Positions 48,443-58,293 are shown, numbered from the stretch's first letter. The stretch: DNA of 64,000 bases from Alphaproteobacteria bacterium (GCA_020632875.1 JACKET010000012.1:76001-140000); one strand, 5' to 3'. Made by a program: numbers and translations. Notes: a model not told the origin generated them from the letters alone.

Positions 48443-51430
48443 TCATCGCCTCCGGCGCGCGAGAGCGAGCGCCGCGAGACCCAGCGCTGCGCCGGGCAGG
48501 GGCGCGCCGGTCGCGCAGTTGCACCGCCGTCCCACGAAGTAGACGTCGTCCCGCAAGGGGGGCGCCGTGTCCGTGTCGGCATCGGTGTCCGTGTCGGTGT
48601 CGGCATCGGCATCCGTGTCGGTGTCCGCGTCTGCGTCCGCATCCGAATCGGTGTCCGCGTCCGCGTCCGAATCGGCGTCGGTGTCGGTGTCCGTGTCGGC
48701 GTCCCCGGTGTCGCCGTCGGTGTCGCCCGTGTCGGTGTCGGAGTCGGTATCCGAGTCGGTGTCCATATCGGAGTCGGTGTCCGCGTCGGTGTCGGAGTCC
48801 GCATCCGCGTCCGAGTCGGTGTCGGAGTCCGAGTCGGTGTCGGAGTCCGCATCCGCGTCCGAGTCGGTGTCGGAGTCCGAGTCGGTGTCGGAGTCCGCAT
48901 CCGTGTCCGAATCGGAGTCCGCATCCGTGTCCGAATCGGAGTCCGCGTCGGTGTCGGAGTCGGCATCCGCATCGGCGTCGGAGTCCGCGTCGGTGTCCGC
49001 GTCGGCATCGGTGTCGGAGTCGGCATCCGTGTCGGCATCGCCGCCGGTGTCGAGGGGACAGTCGGTGCCGTCGCAGTCCTGATCGATGCCGTCGCCGCAG
49101 ATCTCGAAGCCACCGGGATGCACGGTGCCGTCGGTCTGATCGCAGTCCTCGGGACAGGTCCAGCCGTCGCCGTCCTGGTCGGGAGGGCAGGGCCCGTTCA
49201 CGTCGCCCAGCGTGGGGGTCAGGTCGCACCAGTTGCAGAGCTCGTCGTTCGCCGCGCCGTCTGGACCGACCCCCCCGTCGAGCTGGAGCGACCCGCCCGG
49301 CGGGACGTCGAAGAACGACAGGTCGACGGCATCGATCACGTACGGCCCCTGCATCAGGAGCAGGGTCCCGAGGAGCGGCCCTGGGCTCGCGAGCTGGCTC
49401 GTCGGCACGAAGTGGTAGCCCGGGCCGACGGCGACGTGCGGGAGCCCGACGTCCGCGCCGTCGACGAGGAGCTCCAGCCCGTCGAGCCAGAACGGCTCCT
49501 GCAGCCACACGTAGAGCTCGAGCCCCGAGGCCGCGATCTCGGTGACGACCACGTCGCCGGTGCCCGCGCTCAGGTCGAGCCCGTTGCAGTCCTGGTCGAC
49601 GCCGTCGTCCAGGACCTCCACGGCACCCGGGAACACGGTGGCGTCGAGGTCGTTGCAGTCGGTGCCCCCGCTCTCGACCGACGCGGAGCCGTCGGCGTCG
49701 CAGTCGCGGAGGCACTCCTGGTTCACGAAGCCGGGAGAGGGGAGATCGACGCAGAAGTTGCACTGTGCGTCGTTCTCGGTGGGCGCGAGGCCCCCGTAGC
49801 CCCACAGGTGCCCGTCGACCGCGCGGTTGGCGGCATCGAGGGGCACGGGGCCGAGCATCCCGGCGTTGTCGATCGTGAAGGCGCCCTTCCGCAGGACCAT
49901 CGGGAAGGGCCCGCCGGCGGTGTCGAGCGCCCAGGCGTCGAACGCGTTCCGCTGGATGGTGGTGAGCTGGTACGGGCGGACGTCGAACGACGTGGTGATC
50001 GCCGCGTCGTTCGCCCCCGCGCTCGAAAGGGTCAGCGTGGATGCCGGAATCGTCAGGGGTTGGTCGACCCGGGCGAGGAGCTCGACGTACCCGCCGGTCG
50101 AAGCGGTCGAGACCTCGGTGATCAGCAGCTGGCCGTACTGGAGCAGGTAGTCGGAGCCGTTGCAGTCCTCGTCGATCCCGTTGTCGGCGATCTCCTGCTC
50201 GCCCGGGTGGCGGTTGGAGTCGCCGTCGTCGCAGTCGTCCCCCACGGGGGCCATCGCGGCGGTCGCGCACGTGACCATCCCGGGACCGACGCCGTGCATG
50301 TCGCCGTCGCCGTCGGTGAACAGGAGCTGCGTGTCGACGGCGCCGTCGCAGTCGTTGTCGACGTTGTCGTTGCACAGGTCGAGCAGGCCGGGCGCCCTCG
50401 CGCTGTTCAGGTCGTCGCAGTCGTCGCCCTCGACCATGCCGTCGCCGTCGTCGTCCCAGACCACCGACCCGTCGCCGTCCTCGTCCCACACGACGCGGCC
50501 GTCCTCCCCTGGCGCGGTGCCCGATGCCCCTCCCGCGACGTCGTTCGAGCAGCCCAGGAGGGAGATCCCATGCCCGTAGACCCGTCCGCCCGCGCCGCCG
50601 CCCCCGTCGAGGAAACCGCCGCTCGACAGCCCTCCCGCGCCTCCCGCGACGATCAGCTGCTGGTCGGCCGCCGCGGGGGGCTCGCAGCCACCGCTCGTGC
50701 CCGAGAGGAAGATCCCGCCGCCGGCGCCGCCTCCGCCGCCGTCGGACTGGGCGCCGGTGCCGTCTCCGCCGGACCAACCGCGCGCGTCGATGCTCCCGCC
50801 CTCGCCGATGTCGAGGGGCCCGAGCGAGACGAGCGCGATGCCCCCGCCTCCGTGGCCGCCGACGCCGTGCTCGCTGCCGAACGGCGTCGTGGAGCGCCCG
50901 CCGCCCGCTCCGCCTTCGAGGAACTGGAGCAGATCGCCGTACGCCTTGCCACCGACCGCCGCCGCGGAGGCGCGCCCGCCGTCACCGCCGAATCCGCCGC
51001 CGCCGGCGCCGTTCGCGTTGCCCTGGCCGCCACCCCACAGGGGGGAGAGCGTGGCCGGGAACATGCCGCCGTCGCCGCCGAGCGCGTTGCCGAACCCGCC
51101 GCCGGGACCCGCGGCCGTCGGGGTGGCGCGGGCGACGACCGTGCCGTCGATGCGGATCTGACCGCCAGCGCGGAAGATCACGGGACGGCTGCCGTGCACG
51201 TCGATGCTCGCGCCCTCGGCGATCTCGAAGTCCTGCGCGAGACAGATGCGGAGCTCGCGGGGGCGCGGCACGCACGTCATGGAGACCTGGATCCCGCCGA
51301 TCCGCAGCGAGCACGCGCCGGTGTCGAAGTCCGCCGTCTGGCCCGTCGCCACGCGGATCTCGGCGAGCGTCGCGTCGCAGGGACCGGGATCGAGGGGGGA
51401 GGCGAGCGCAGCGGCGAGCAGGACGAACAT
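48443..51430 (-). CDS. Large MopE-type surface protein with Asp-dipeptide tract and MYXO-CTERM-like end
   Basis: A 995-residue exported protein (signal [12 protein letters not shown]). Residues about 90-310 are Gly-rich. Four or so MopE-like metal-binding units occur at about 313-425, 575-625 and 750-790 ([13 protein letters not shown] with [56 protein letters not shown]), a family known to bind copper or calcium. Then comes about 160 residues of Asp alternating with Ser, Thr or Ala. The tail [30 protein letters not shown] end (Cys-Gly, hydrophobic helix, Arg cluster) matches MYXO-CTERM sorting signals, so it is probably anchored on the surface. GGAG precedes ATG 51430. Confidence 0.87.
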   Translation of the reverse strand: MFVLLAAALASPLDPGPCDATLAEIRVATGQTADFDTGACSLRIGGIQVSMTCVPRPRELRICLAQDFEIAEGASIDVHGSRPVIFRAGGQIRIDGTVVARATPTAAGPGGGFGNALGGDGGMFPATLSPLWGGGQGNANGAGGGGFGGDGGRASAAAVGGKAYGDLLQFLEGGAGGGRSTTPFGSEHGVGGHGGGGIALVSLGPLDIGEGGSIDARGWSGGDGTGAQSDGGGGGAGGGIFLSGTSGGCEPPAAADQQLIVAGGAGGLSSGGFLDGGGGAGGRVYGHGISLLGCSNDVAGGASGTAPGEDGRVVWDEDGDGSVVWDDDGDGMVEGDDCDDLNSARAPGLLDLCNDNVDNDCDGAVDTQLLFTDGDGDMHGVGPGMVTCATAAMAPVGDDCDDGDSNRHPGEQEIADNGIDEDCNGSDYLLQYGQLLITEVSTASTGGYVELLARVDQPLTIPASTLTLSSAGANDAAITTSFDVRPYQLTTIQRNAFDAWALDTAGGPFPMVLRKGAFTIDNAGMLGPVPLDAANRAVDGHLWGYGGLAPTENDAQCNFCVDLPSPGFVNQECLRDCDADGSASVESGGTDCNDLDATVFPGAVEVLDDGVDQDCNGLDLSAGTGDVVVTEIAASGLELYVWLQEPFWLDGLELLVDGADVGLPHVAVGPGYHFVPTSQLASPGPLLGTLLLMQGPYVIDAVDLSFFDVPPGGSLQLDGGVGPDGAANDELCNWCDLTPTLGDVNGPCPPDQDGDGWTCPEDCDQTDGTVHPGGFEICGDGIDQDCDGTDCPLDTGGDADTDADSDTDADADTDADSDADADADSDTDADSDSDTDADSDSDTDADSDTDSDSDTDSDADADSDTDSDSDTDSDADADSDTDADTDSDMDTDSDTDSDTDTGDTDGDTGDADTDTDTDADSDADADTDSDADADADTDTDADADTDTDTDADTDTAPPLRDDVYFVGRRCNCATGAPLPGAALGLAALALARRRR
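48560..49046 (-). repeat. Six-base periodic coding repeat (Asp-X dipeptides)
   Basis: Within the MopE-type gene, about 480 bp encode Asp-Ser/Thr/Ala dipeptides with mixed codons (GAC/GAT with TCC/TCG/ACC/GCG). Because codons vary, it is under protein-level selection and not just slippage, yet its length is likely to vary between strains. Confidence 0.8.
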
Positions 51431-51503
51431 CGGGGCTCCGCCACGATGGTACCTGCACGAAACGCGGTTTGCGCGAGCGCTCCGGGCCGGTGACACTTCG
51501 AAC

Positions 51504-53081
51504 GTGTCCGATGGCCAGGATCCCGGTGTGCTGACGGAAGACCTCGTCGGGCGGGTGCTCGCGGGGCGATACCGCGTGCTCGAGTCGATCGGACACGGCG
51601 GAGCGGGCCGCGTGTTCCTCGGCGTGCAGGAGCCGCTCGGCCGCATGGTCGCGATCAAGGTGCTGCGCGAGGATCTCCAGGGGCAGGCGAAGCAGGAGTT
51701 CACCGCGCGGTTCGAGCGCGAGGCCGCGGTCGCCGGCCGGCTCAACCACCCGAACATCGTGACGGTGCACGACTACGGCACCACGACCGACGGGCTGCGC
51801 TTCGTCGTGATGGAGCGCCTGACGGGCCACACGCTGTCGACCCTGATCAAGGGCGGCGTGCCGATGGCCCCGCGCCGGGCGGCCCGGATCATCGCCGAGC
51901 TCGCGAAGGGCCTCGCCGCCGCGCACGACGCGGGCCTCGTGCATCGCGACGTGAAGCCGCACAACGTGATCGTGCAGCAGGAGGACGGCCGCGAGCGGCC
52001 CGTGCTGCTCGACTTCGGGCTCGTGAAGGTGGTCGCGGGTCCGGCGTCCGACTCCGACTACAGCACGCGGGCCGGCACGTACATGGGCACGCCGGCGTAC
52101 ATGGCGCCCGAGCAGGCGAAGGGCGAAGGCGTCGACCACCGCGTCGACATCTATGCCCTCGGCTGCATGCTCTACCGCCTCGTCACGGGCGTGACGCCGT
52201 ACGAGGCCGAGCACCCGCTGGGTCTCGCGGTCCAGCACATGACGCAGCCCTTCCCGCCGATGCGCGAGCGGGCGCCGGATGTCGAGGTGCCCTCGGGCCT
52301 CGAGGCGATCACCCGGCGATGCATGGAGAAGCGCCCGGACGACCGCTACCCGGACTGCCGCACCCTCGTGGCGGACCTCGAGCACTGGCTCGACGAGGCC
52401 CCTTCGGCCATCGCGCCGGCGGTGGTGAAGCGGTCGGGCGTCGCGGTGGGCGCGGGTGTCGGGGCGCTCGGCGCGGGGGTCGGCCTGTTGGGCGTCGGCA
52501 TCGGCATCGTCGCGCTGGTCGTGGCCATCGGCGTCATCCTGGCGGTGGTCCCGAAGCCCGCCGGCGAAGAGCCGCTCCCCGCGCTGCTCCTCGAGCCACA
52601 GCCCGCGGCGCCCGGCTCGAACGAGCCCATCGACCCCTCGGCTCCCGAGCCCGCGCCGCCCACGGCGCCCGCTCCACCCACAGCGCCGGAGCCCGCGGTC
52701 CGCCCGTCACCGACGGAGCCTGCGGAGCCCGCGGTCCGCCCGTCACCGACGGAGCCCTCCGTCCGGCCAGAGCCCCGTCCGCAGCCCGCGGGCGAGCCGC
52801 TCCCCATGCCCATGCCGACGCGGCCCATGCCACCGCCTCCACCGCCACGACCCGCCGGTGACGTCGTGGTCGACGATGTCCCGCTCACGGCCTCCCAGGC
52901 GGCGAAGACGCTGGCGTTCGTCAACACGGCCGACGCGGCGGCCCTGTCGCAGGCGGGAATCTACGATCGGGGCGTCGAGGTCATCCTCGCCGAGCGTCCG
53001 TTCGCGAGCATCGAGGCGTTCGCGGCGACCCGCGGGATCGGCACCAAGACCATCGAGTCCGCCGCCCGCGCCGCGGAGTAG
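51504..53081 (+). CDS. Membrane Ser/Thr kinase with C-terminal ComEA-like helix-hairpin-helix domain
   Basis: A 525-residue kinase. The domain at about 18-290 has [12 protein letters not shown] lysine in [13 protein letters not shown] and LDFGLVK. One Gly/Val-rich span lies at about 313-350, then a Pro-rich linker. The last 60 residues ([49 protein letters not shown]) match the paired helix-hairpin-helix of ComEA-type DNA receptors, which would lie in the periplasm. GTG 51504 ([17 protein letters not shown]) was chosen. deoA starts 25 bp downstream. DNA sensing by the tail is inferred. Confidence 0.88.
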   Translation: MSDGQDPGVLTEDLVGRVLAGRYRVLESIGHGGAGRVFLGVQEPLGRMVAIKVLREDLQGQAKQEFTARFEREAAVAGRLNHPNIVTVHDYGTTTDGLRFVVMERLTGHTLSTLIKGGVPMAPRRAARIIAELAKGLAAAHDAGLVHRDVKPHNVIVQQEDGRERPVLLDFGLVKVVAGPASDSDYSTRAGTYMGTPAYMAPEQAKGEGVDHRVDIYALGCMLYRLVTGVTPYEAEHPLGLAVQHMTQPFPPMRERAPDVEVPSGLEAITRRCMEKRPDDRYPDCRTLVADLEHWLDEAPSAIAPAVVKRSGVAVGAGVGALGAGVGLLGVGIGIVALVVAIGVILAVVPKPAGEEPLPALLLEPQPAAPGSNEPIDPSAPEPAPPTAPAPPTAPEPAVRPSPTEPAEPAVRPSPTEPSVRPEPRPQPAGEPLPMPMPTRPMPPPPPPRPAGDVVVDDVPLTASQAAKTLAFVNTADAAALSQAGIYDRGVEVILAERPFASIEAFAATRGIGTKTIESAARAAE

Positions 53082-53106
53082 TATCGCCGGACCCCCTGGA
53101 GGCCCG

Positions 53107-54366
53107 ATGACCCCCCACGACATCCTTCGCTCCATGCGCGCGGACGAGGTCCAATCGGAGGCCGCCATCCAGGCCTTCGTGCGCGGGGTCGTCGACGGGA
53201 GCATCAGCCGTCCGCAGGCCGCGGCCTGGCTCGTACACGCCTTCCGCCGCGGGCTGACCGACGTCGAGACCATCGCGCTCACCCGCGCCATGACCGACTC
53301 CGGCACCCGGCTCGTCTGGCCGGAGGGCACGCCGCTCGTCGACAAGCACTCCACCGGAGGCGTGGGCGACAAGGTGAGCCTCGTGCTGGCGCCGCTGTGG
53401 GCCGAGCTCGGGTGGCGGGTGCCGATGATCTCGGGCCGGGGGCTCGGGCACACCGGCGGCACGCTCGACAAGCTCGAGGCGATCCCGGGCTTCCGCACCG
53501 ACCTCGACGAGGCCGAGCTCGGCGAGATCCTCGACGACGTCGGGTGTTTCATCAGCGGGCAGACGGGCGAGGTCGCGCCCGCCGACAAGGTGCTCTACGC
53601 GCTGCGCAACGAGACCTGTACGGTGGAGTCGATCCCGCTCATCGTCGGGTCGATCCTCTCGAAGAAGCTCGCCGAGGGCGTCGACCGGCTCGTGCTCGAC
53701 GTGAAGACGGGGTCCGGTGCCTTCATGCAGACCGAGGCCGAGAGCTTCGCGCTGGCCGAGGCGCTCGTGCGGGTGGCCCAGGGCGCGGGGCTCGTGTGCT
53801 CCGCCCTGATCACGGCGATGGATCGCCCGCTCGGGTGCGCGGTCGGCAACGCGGTCGAGGTGCAGGAGGCCGTGGCCTGCCTCCAGGGCGAGGGGCCCGA
53901 GGATCTCCGCACGATCGTGCTCCAGCTCACGAACCATCCGAAGGCCACCGAGGTGCTGCTCAGCGGCCGGGCCTTCGAGCGGTTCGCGCGGATGGTCGAC
54001 GCGCAGGGCGGCGACGCGCGGGCCCTCGAGGACTTCTCGCTGCTCCGCGGCTCCGGCGTGGGTGAAGCGGTGTGCCTGGCCGAGCGCGAGGGCTTCGTGC
54101 AGAAGGTCGATGCGCGCGACATCGGCGTGGCGGCGTTCGAGCTCGGCGCCGGGCGCCAGCGGGCCGAAGACCCCGTCGATCACGGCGTGGGGATGTGGGT
54201 GCACGTCGAGCCCGGCCAGCGGGTGAGCGAGGGTCAGCCAATCGCGACGCTGCTCCACCGCGACGGGAAGAACCTCGACCTGGCGTTCCGCCTGGTGCAC
54301 CGGGCCATCGAGATCGGCGACGCGTCGGTGTGGGCGACGCCGCTCGTGCGCGGGAGGGTGGACTGA
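53107..54366 (+). CDS. deoA: Thymidine (pyrimidine-nucleoside) phosphorylase
   Basis: A 419-residue enzyme that splits thymidine (or uridine) with phosphate to give the base and 2-deoxyribose-1-phosphate. KHSTGGVGDKVSL (phosphate site) and SGRGLGHTGGTLDKLE are the family signatures; GAFMQTEAESFALAEALV continues the core. GGAGG lies 5 bp before the ATG, 25 bp after the HhH kinase. Its stop overlaps the next start (TGATG). Whether it prefers thymidine or all pyrimidine nucleosides cannot be told. It supplies the substrate chain that ends at deoC, via a phosphopentomutase not present in the window. Confidence 0.95.
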   Translation: MTPHDILRSMRADEVQSEAAIQAFVRGVVDGSISRPQAAAWLVHAFRRGLTDVETIALTRAMTDSGTRLVWPEGTPLVDKHSTGGVGDKVSLVLAPLWAELGWRVPMISGRGLGHTGGTLDKLEAIPGFRTDLDEAELGEILDDVGCFISGQTGEVAPADKVLYALRNETCTVESIPLIVGSILSKKLAEGVDRLVLDVKTGSGAFMQTEAESFALAEALVRVAQGAGLVCSALITAMDRPLGCAVGNAVEVQEAVACLQGEGPEDLRTIVLQLTNHPKATEVLLSGRAFERFARMVDAQGGDARALEDFSLLRGSGVGEAVCLAEREGFVQKVDARDIGVAAFELGAGRQRAEDPVDHGVGMWVHVEPGQRVSEGQPIATLLHRDGKNLDLAFRLVHRAIEIGDASVWATPLVRGRVD

Positions 54367-55259
54367 TGCTCCTCGTTGCCGCCGCCCTCGCCGTCGACGA
54401 CGCGGAGATCCGCGAGCACCTGCTCGAGGTCACCGCGACGCTCCGTGTGGAGACTCCGGACACGCTGGCGCCTCCGGTCCGTGCGCGCCGGCTCGACGCG
54501 CTCGACGCGCTCGAGAGCTACGCCTGGGCAGGCGATTTCCCGGACCCGGGCTCCGGCACGCCCGAATCCAGGCGGTCCGAGCCGCCGCGGTCGTTCCGCC
54601 CCGCGCTCCCCGGGCCGCGCGTCCCGGACTTCGTGGACGCGGCGGGCACGCACTGCGCGGTCGGCTACCTGATGGCGCTCGATTCGCCCGCGCTCGTCGC
54701 GTCGATCGTCGAGAGCGAGGATCGGGCCTTCGTGCTCGAGATGCGCACGCCCGGCATCGCGGAGTGGGCGGCGGACCACGGGTTCACCGCCGACGAGCTC
54801 GCCTGGATCCAACCGACGTACGGGGTCCACACGGAAGACTGCCCGGAGGATCCGGAGACGCAGCGGTCGTGGCTCGAGAGCGCTGGCGTCGAGGTCTGCG
54901 GGGTCCTCGTGTCGAGTCGACCGCCCCTGTGCGGCCCGTGCTCCGCCCTCGAGGTCCACGTCCCCGTGATGAGCGCCGTCGATGCGGAGGCGACGTTCAC
55001 GTTCTCCAACGGCACGACGCGCACGGTGTCGCTGGTCGCGGACGCGCCTGCGTTCGTCGTCGCCCCCCTCGACGAGCGCGATGTCGGCGTGCTCACGCTC
55101 GGGGTCCGCGTGGGGTCGTGCGAGGACATCGTCTACTCGTTCTGGGACGGGGGGCAGACGACGCTCGAGTGCGACGGCTGTGGCTGCGATCAGGGCGGCC
55201 GTGGCGTGTGGCTCGCGCCGGCCGGGCTCGTGGTGCTCGGGCTCCGCCGCCGGAGGTAG
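54366..55259 (+). CDS. Exported protein with MYXO-CTERM-like tail, unknown function
   Basis: A 297-residue protein with a short signal (MLLVAAALAV). The middle holds a GTHCAVGYLM motif and TPGIAEWAADHGFTADELAW; the C-terminus CDGCGCDQGGRGVWLAPAG, followed by a hydrophobic stretch and RRRR, matches MYXO-CTERM sorting signals. It is translationally coupled to deoA (TGATG) and followed 62 bp later by the nucleoside transporter, so it may be an envelope component of the same system. No family was recognised beyond the sorting tail. Confidence 0.75.
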   Translation: MLLVAAALAVDDAEIREHLLEVTATLRVETPDTLAPPVRARRLDALDALESYAWAGDFPDPGSGTPESRRSEPPRSFRPALPGPRVPDFVDAAGTHCAVGYLMALDSPALVASIVESEDRAFVLEMRTPGIAEWAADHGFTADELAWIQPTYGVHTEDCPEDPETQRSWLESAGVEVCGVLVSSRPPLCGPCSALEVHVPVMSAVDAEATFTFSNGTTRTVSLVADAPAFVVAPLDERDVGVLTLGVRVGSCEDIVYSFWDGGQTTLECDGCGCDQGGRGVWLAPAGLVVLGLRRRR

Positions 55260-55321
55260 CGCGGTGGTCCCGCGGCCCCCGTGCGGCTAGTAGGCGCGGG
55301 TCCAACGCCCGGAGACCCGCG

Positions 55322-56827
55322 ATGACCTGGCTCCTCCTCGCTTCTTCGGCCCTCGCGGCCGAGGGCGGGAACTTCCTGCCCGACCAGACCTCGTTCCTCG
55401 ATCGCGGCCTGTCGTTCGTCGGGATCTTCATCCTCGTGGGCGTCGCCTGGGGCATGTCGACGAACCGCGCGCGCATCGACTGGCGCCCGGTGCTGTGGGG
55501 CATCGCGCTCCAGCTCGTCTTCGGCCTGCTCGTGCTCTCGAACGCCACGGCGTTCCTCACGTTCTACCTGTACGCGGCCATCGAGGGCGGGCTCGCCCTG
55601 TTCGGCATCGACTGGCAGGTGCCGAAGGAGGGCCTGCTGTTCGTGATGGTCGACTCCGGGGTCAACCGCCTCATCGGCTTCGCCGGCGACGGCGCGACCT
55701 TCGTCTTCCAGAGCGTCCAGCCGCACAAGATCCTCGATCCGGCGGGCGAGCCGCAGTTCTACGTGGGCACCGGCAACGGCATCAGCCCGCCCGTGAAGAC
55801 GTTCGCGTTCTGGATCCTGCCCACGATCATCTTCTTCAGCTCGCTGATGAGCCTGCTGTACCACGTGGGGGTGATGCAGGCGGTCGTCCGCGTCCTCGCG
55901 TGGGCCATGGTGCGAACGCTCGGTACCAGCGGCGCCGAATCGCTCTCCGCGGCGGGCAACATCTTCGTCGGGCAGACCGAGGCACCGCTGCTCATCGCGC
56001 CGTTCGTGAACAAGATGACGCGGTCCGAGCTCATGGCCGTCATGACGGGCGGTTTCGCCACGGTCGCGGGCGGCGTGCTCGGCGCCTACGTCTCCTTTCT
56101 GAAGGACGTCCCCAACATCGCCGGCCACCTCGTGATCGCGTCGATCATCAGCGCGCCCGCGGCCCTCGCCATCGCGAAGGTCATGGTCCCCGAGACCGAA
56201 GAGCCCGCGACGCGCGGCCACGTCGAGATGCCGAAGGTCGACCCGAAGGATGCGCCGGCCAACGCGATCGAAGCCGCTGCGCGCGGCGCCAGCGACGGCA
56301 TGAAGCTCGCCATCAACGTCGCCGCGATGCTCATCGCCATCGTCGGGCTGGTCGCGATGTTCGACTGGATCATCAGCTGGACGCCCGTGACGTTCTGCGC
56401 GTCGGGCACCCGGTTCGGCTACAGCTGCGCCGTGGCGGGCGAGGTCGGCGCGCCGCTGTCGCTCTCCGTGCTGCTCGGCTGGGTCTTCGCGCCCGTGGCG
56501 TTCATCATGGGCGTGCCGTGGTCCGAGTGCGGCGTGATCGGCCGGCTGCTCGGCGAGAAGATCGTGCTCACCGAGCTGCTCGCGTACATCCACCTCGGCG
56601 ACGTGATCAACGGCGACGTGCCGCAGATCTCGCAGCGCAGCGCGATCATCGCGAGCTACGCGCTCTGCGGCTTCGCGAACTTCGCCAGCATCGGCATCCA
56701 GCTCGGCGGCATCGGCGGGATCGCGCCCGACCGGATGAGCGACCTGGCGCAGCTCGGCGTCCGCGCGATGATCGCCGGGGTCATCGCGGCCTGCATGACG
56801 GGTTGCATCGCGGGGCTCTACCTGTAG
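55322..56827 (+). CDS. Concentrative (CNT/NupC-family) nucleoside transporter
   Basis: A 501-residue inner-membrane permease with about ten spans that imports nucleosides with Na+ or H+. The signatures ESLSAAGNIFVGQTEAPL and SYALCGFANFASIGIQLGG are those of NupC/CNT proteins. It is about 100 residues longer than E. coli NupC, with an N-terminal signal-like segment and a charged loop near residues 300-320. GGAG lies about 8 bp before the ATG and CTAGTAG about 30 bp upstream may be a -10 element. It follows deoA and its partner. Confidence 0.93.
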   Translation: MTWLLLASSALAAEGGNFLPDQTSFLDRGLSFVGIFILVGVAWGMSTNRARIDWRPVLWGIALQLVFGLLVLSNATAFLTFYLYAAIEGGLALFGIDWQVPKEGLLFVMVDSGVNRLIGFAGDGATFVFQSVQPHKILDPAGEPQFYVGTGNGISPPVKTFAFWILPTIIFFSSLMSLLYHVGVMQAVVRVLAWAMVRTLGTSGAESLSAAGNIFVGQTEAPLLIAPFVNKMTRSELMAVMTGGFATVAGGVLGAYVSFLKDVPNIAGHLVIASIISAPAALAIAKVMVPETEEPATRGHVEMPKVDPKDAPANAIEAAARGASDGMKLAINVAAMLIAIVGLVAMFDWIISWTPVTFCASGTRFGYSCAVAGEVGAPLSLSVLLGWVFAPVAFIMGVPWSECGVIGRLLGEKIVLTELLAYIHLGDVINGDVPQISQRSAIIASYALCGFANFASIGIQLGGIGGIAPDRMSDLAQLGVRAMIAGVIAACMTGCIAGLYL

Positions 56828-56874
56828 GTGCCCGGGATCGGCCCCGTGCGAGAAGTGCGAACCGCGTTCATTCT

Positions 56875-57172
56875 GGTGTCAGAGCAAACCCGAACATCTG
56901 CAAAGGCGACCTTTGAAGGTGTGAATGGGGATTTCTACTTTCCAGGCGGCCCCACGAGCCCACGATTCCGGTGGGTTCGACGCCCTCCGGGTGGCCCCGG
57001 GGCGGGTGGAGCCTGAGCGGGAGATCTGGCTTCACTCGAAGTCTTTGCACCACTGTCCGGGTGGCGGGCCATCCGCGGGTCGTCGCCTCATTCAGTGTCC
57101 GGAACAGAACGGAATCGTCCATTTATTCAGCTTTGGCGACGTTCTCGCGATGTTCGGGTTTGCTCTGACACC
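56875..57172. mobile_element. 298-bp MITE-like element with perfect 24-bp terminal inverted repeats
   Basis: Arms 56875-56898 and 57149-57172 are perfect 24-bp reverse complements (the match extends one base further out on each side). The interior has no credible gene and is less GC-rich than its surroundings. The size and the terminal repeats are those of a non-autonomous transposable element; no clear target-site duplication was seen. It lies in the 508-bp gap between the CNT gene and the small ORF at 57336. Confidence 0.65.
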
Positions 57173-57204
57173 AATCGGGGGCCGCCACCAATCGGGGGCC
57201 GCCG
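57171..57204. repeat. 17-bp direct repeat beside the inverted-repeat element
   Basis: CCAATCGGGGGCCGCC(A/G) occurs twice in tandem, the first copy overlapping the last two bases of the right terminal repeat. It could be a duplication made by insertion or slippage. Confidence 0.7.
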
Positions 57205-57335
57205 CGAAGCCCGCTACGCGCTCCCCGCCCTCCTGCGAAACCGTTTACGCACCCCCCGACGAACGAAAGGCGTGAATCACGTTCTCAGTGTTGGCGCGGA
57301 CGTTGCAACGATCCGTTGCGCCTCGGGAGGACCCC

Positions 57336-57455
57336 ATGTCGTCTCCGCTCTCTTTGTTCGCCAACGCCACCCGATGGGTCGCGCAGCGCATCCTGGTCGC
57401 CATGGACCACCGACGGAAGCGCATCGACGAACGGGGGCCGTGGAGCGAGCAATAG
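57336..57455 (+). CDS. Small 39-residue protein with strong ribosome binding site
   Basis: An ATG 6 bp after GGGAGGA opens a 39-codon frame ending in TAG at 57453-57455. The product begins MSSPLSLFANATRWVAQRI and ends in a charged helix (MDHRRKRIDERGPWSEQ); an amphipathic, membrane-associated peptide is possible. It is followed after 44 bp by the TM2 gene and may be cotranscribed with it. The only support is the ribosome binding site and its position. Confidence 0.5.
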   Translation: MSSPLSLFANATRWVAQRILVAMDHRRKRIDERGPWSEQ

Positions 57456-57499
57456 TCGTCGCGTCCGCCCGTACCCTCGATGTTCGGAGGGGTGTGCGC

Positions 57500-57730
57500 A
57501 TGGGACAGATGACGATCCATCGGGACCGACGCGATGTCGGTTGGGCGTACCTGCTGTGGTTCAGCTGGTTCTTCGGGATCTGCGGCGTCCATCGCCTGTA
57601 CGCGGGCAGATGGGTCTCGGGTCTGCTGTGGCTGCTGACCGGCGGGCTGTGCGGCGTGGGCCAGATCATCGATCTGTTCTTCATCCCGCGGATGGTCGAG
57701 GACCACAACGCCGGGCGCGACGTCTGGTGA
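57500..57730 (+). CDS. TM2-domain membrane protein
   Basis: A 76-residue protein with two spans and the TM2 signature: WAYLLWFSWFFGICGVHRLY, with GRWVSGLLWLLTGGLCGVG and a QIIDLFFIP Asp between spans. GGAGGGG lies 8 bp before the ATG. TM2 proteins have no settled biochemical role. It is followed after 21 bp by the carbonic-anhydrase-like gene. Confidence 0.88.
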   Translation: MGQMTIHRDRRDVGWAYLLWFSWFFGICGVHRLYAGRWVSGLLWLLTGGLCGVGQIIDLFFIPRMVEDHNAGRDVW

Positions 57731-57751
57731 GACCGGGTTAGCCGGGAGCCC

Positions 57752-58258
57752 ATGATCGAAGCCCTCGGCGACCTCCATCCCCGCATCGACCCCACGGCAT
57801 GGGTCCACGCGTCGGCCGTCGTGATCGGCGAGGTCGAGCTCGGGCCGCGCGTCAGCATCTGGCCGACCGCCGTGCTCCGCGGCGACATGGGCCTCATCCG
57901 CTTCGGGGCCGACAGCAACCTCCAGGACGGGTCCGTGTGCCACAACACCGACGGCCGCTCCGAGACCCTCGTGGGCGAGCGGGTGACCGTCGGGCACCGC
58001 GCGATCCTCCACGGCTGCATCGTCGAAGACGACTGCCTGATCGGGATGGGCGCGATCGTGATGGACAACGCGCGCATCGGCGCCGGCTCGTTCGTGGCCG
58101 GGGGTGCGCTGGTGCCGCCGGGCCGGGAGTTCCCGCCCGGCTCGTTCATCCTGGGGTCGCCCGCGAAGGCCGTGCGCCCCTGCGGCGAGCGCGAGGCGAA
58201 GGCGATCGCCTACTCCTGGAAGCACTACGCAGAGACGGTCGCGCGCTACCGGCCCTGA
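57752..58258 (+). CDS. Gamma-carbonic-anhydrase-like hexapeptide-repeat protein
   Basis: A 168-residue left-handed beta-helix protein of the YrdA/CaiE/gamma-CA family. Hexapeptide repeats run through the first 120 residues (VVIGEVELGPRVSIWPTAVL). The expected metal His are in SVCHNTDG and VGHRAILHGC. The zinc site appears complete, but carbonic anhydrase activity is not assured; acyl transfer or a scaffold role are alternatives. TTAGCC lies about 15 bp upstream, with smc beginning 35 bp downstream. Confidence 0.9.
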   Translation: MIEALGDLHPRIDPTAWVHASAVVIGEVELGPRVSIWPTAVLRGDMGLIRFGADSNLQDGSVCHNTDGRSETLVGERVTVGHRAILHGCIVEDDCLIGMGAIVMDNARIGAGSFVAGGALVPPGREFPPGSFILGSPAKAVRPCGEREAKAIAYSWKHYAETVARYRP

Positions 58259-58293
58259 GGGATCGGGGGGCGCCGGGATAGGATCCCGGCTTC

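Noticed and set aside
56828..57335. A gene within the gap after the CNT transporter
   Set aside because: Short frames exist but lack ribosome binding sites and overlap the inverted-repeat element; only the ORF at 57336 has a good start context.
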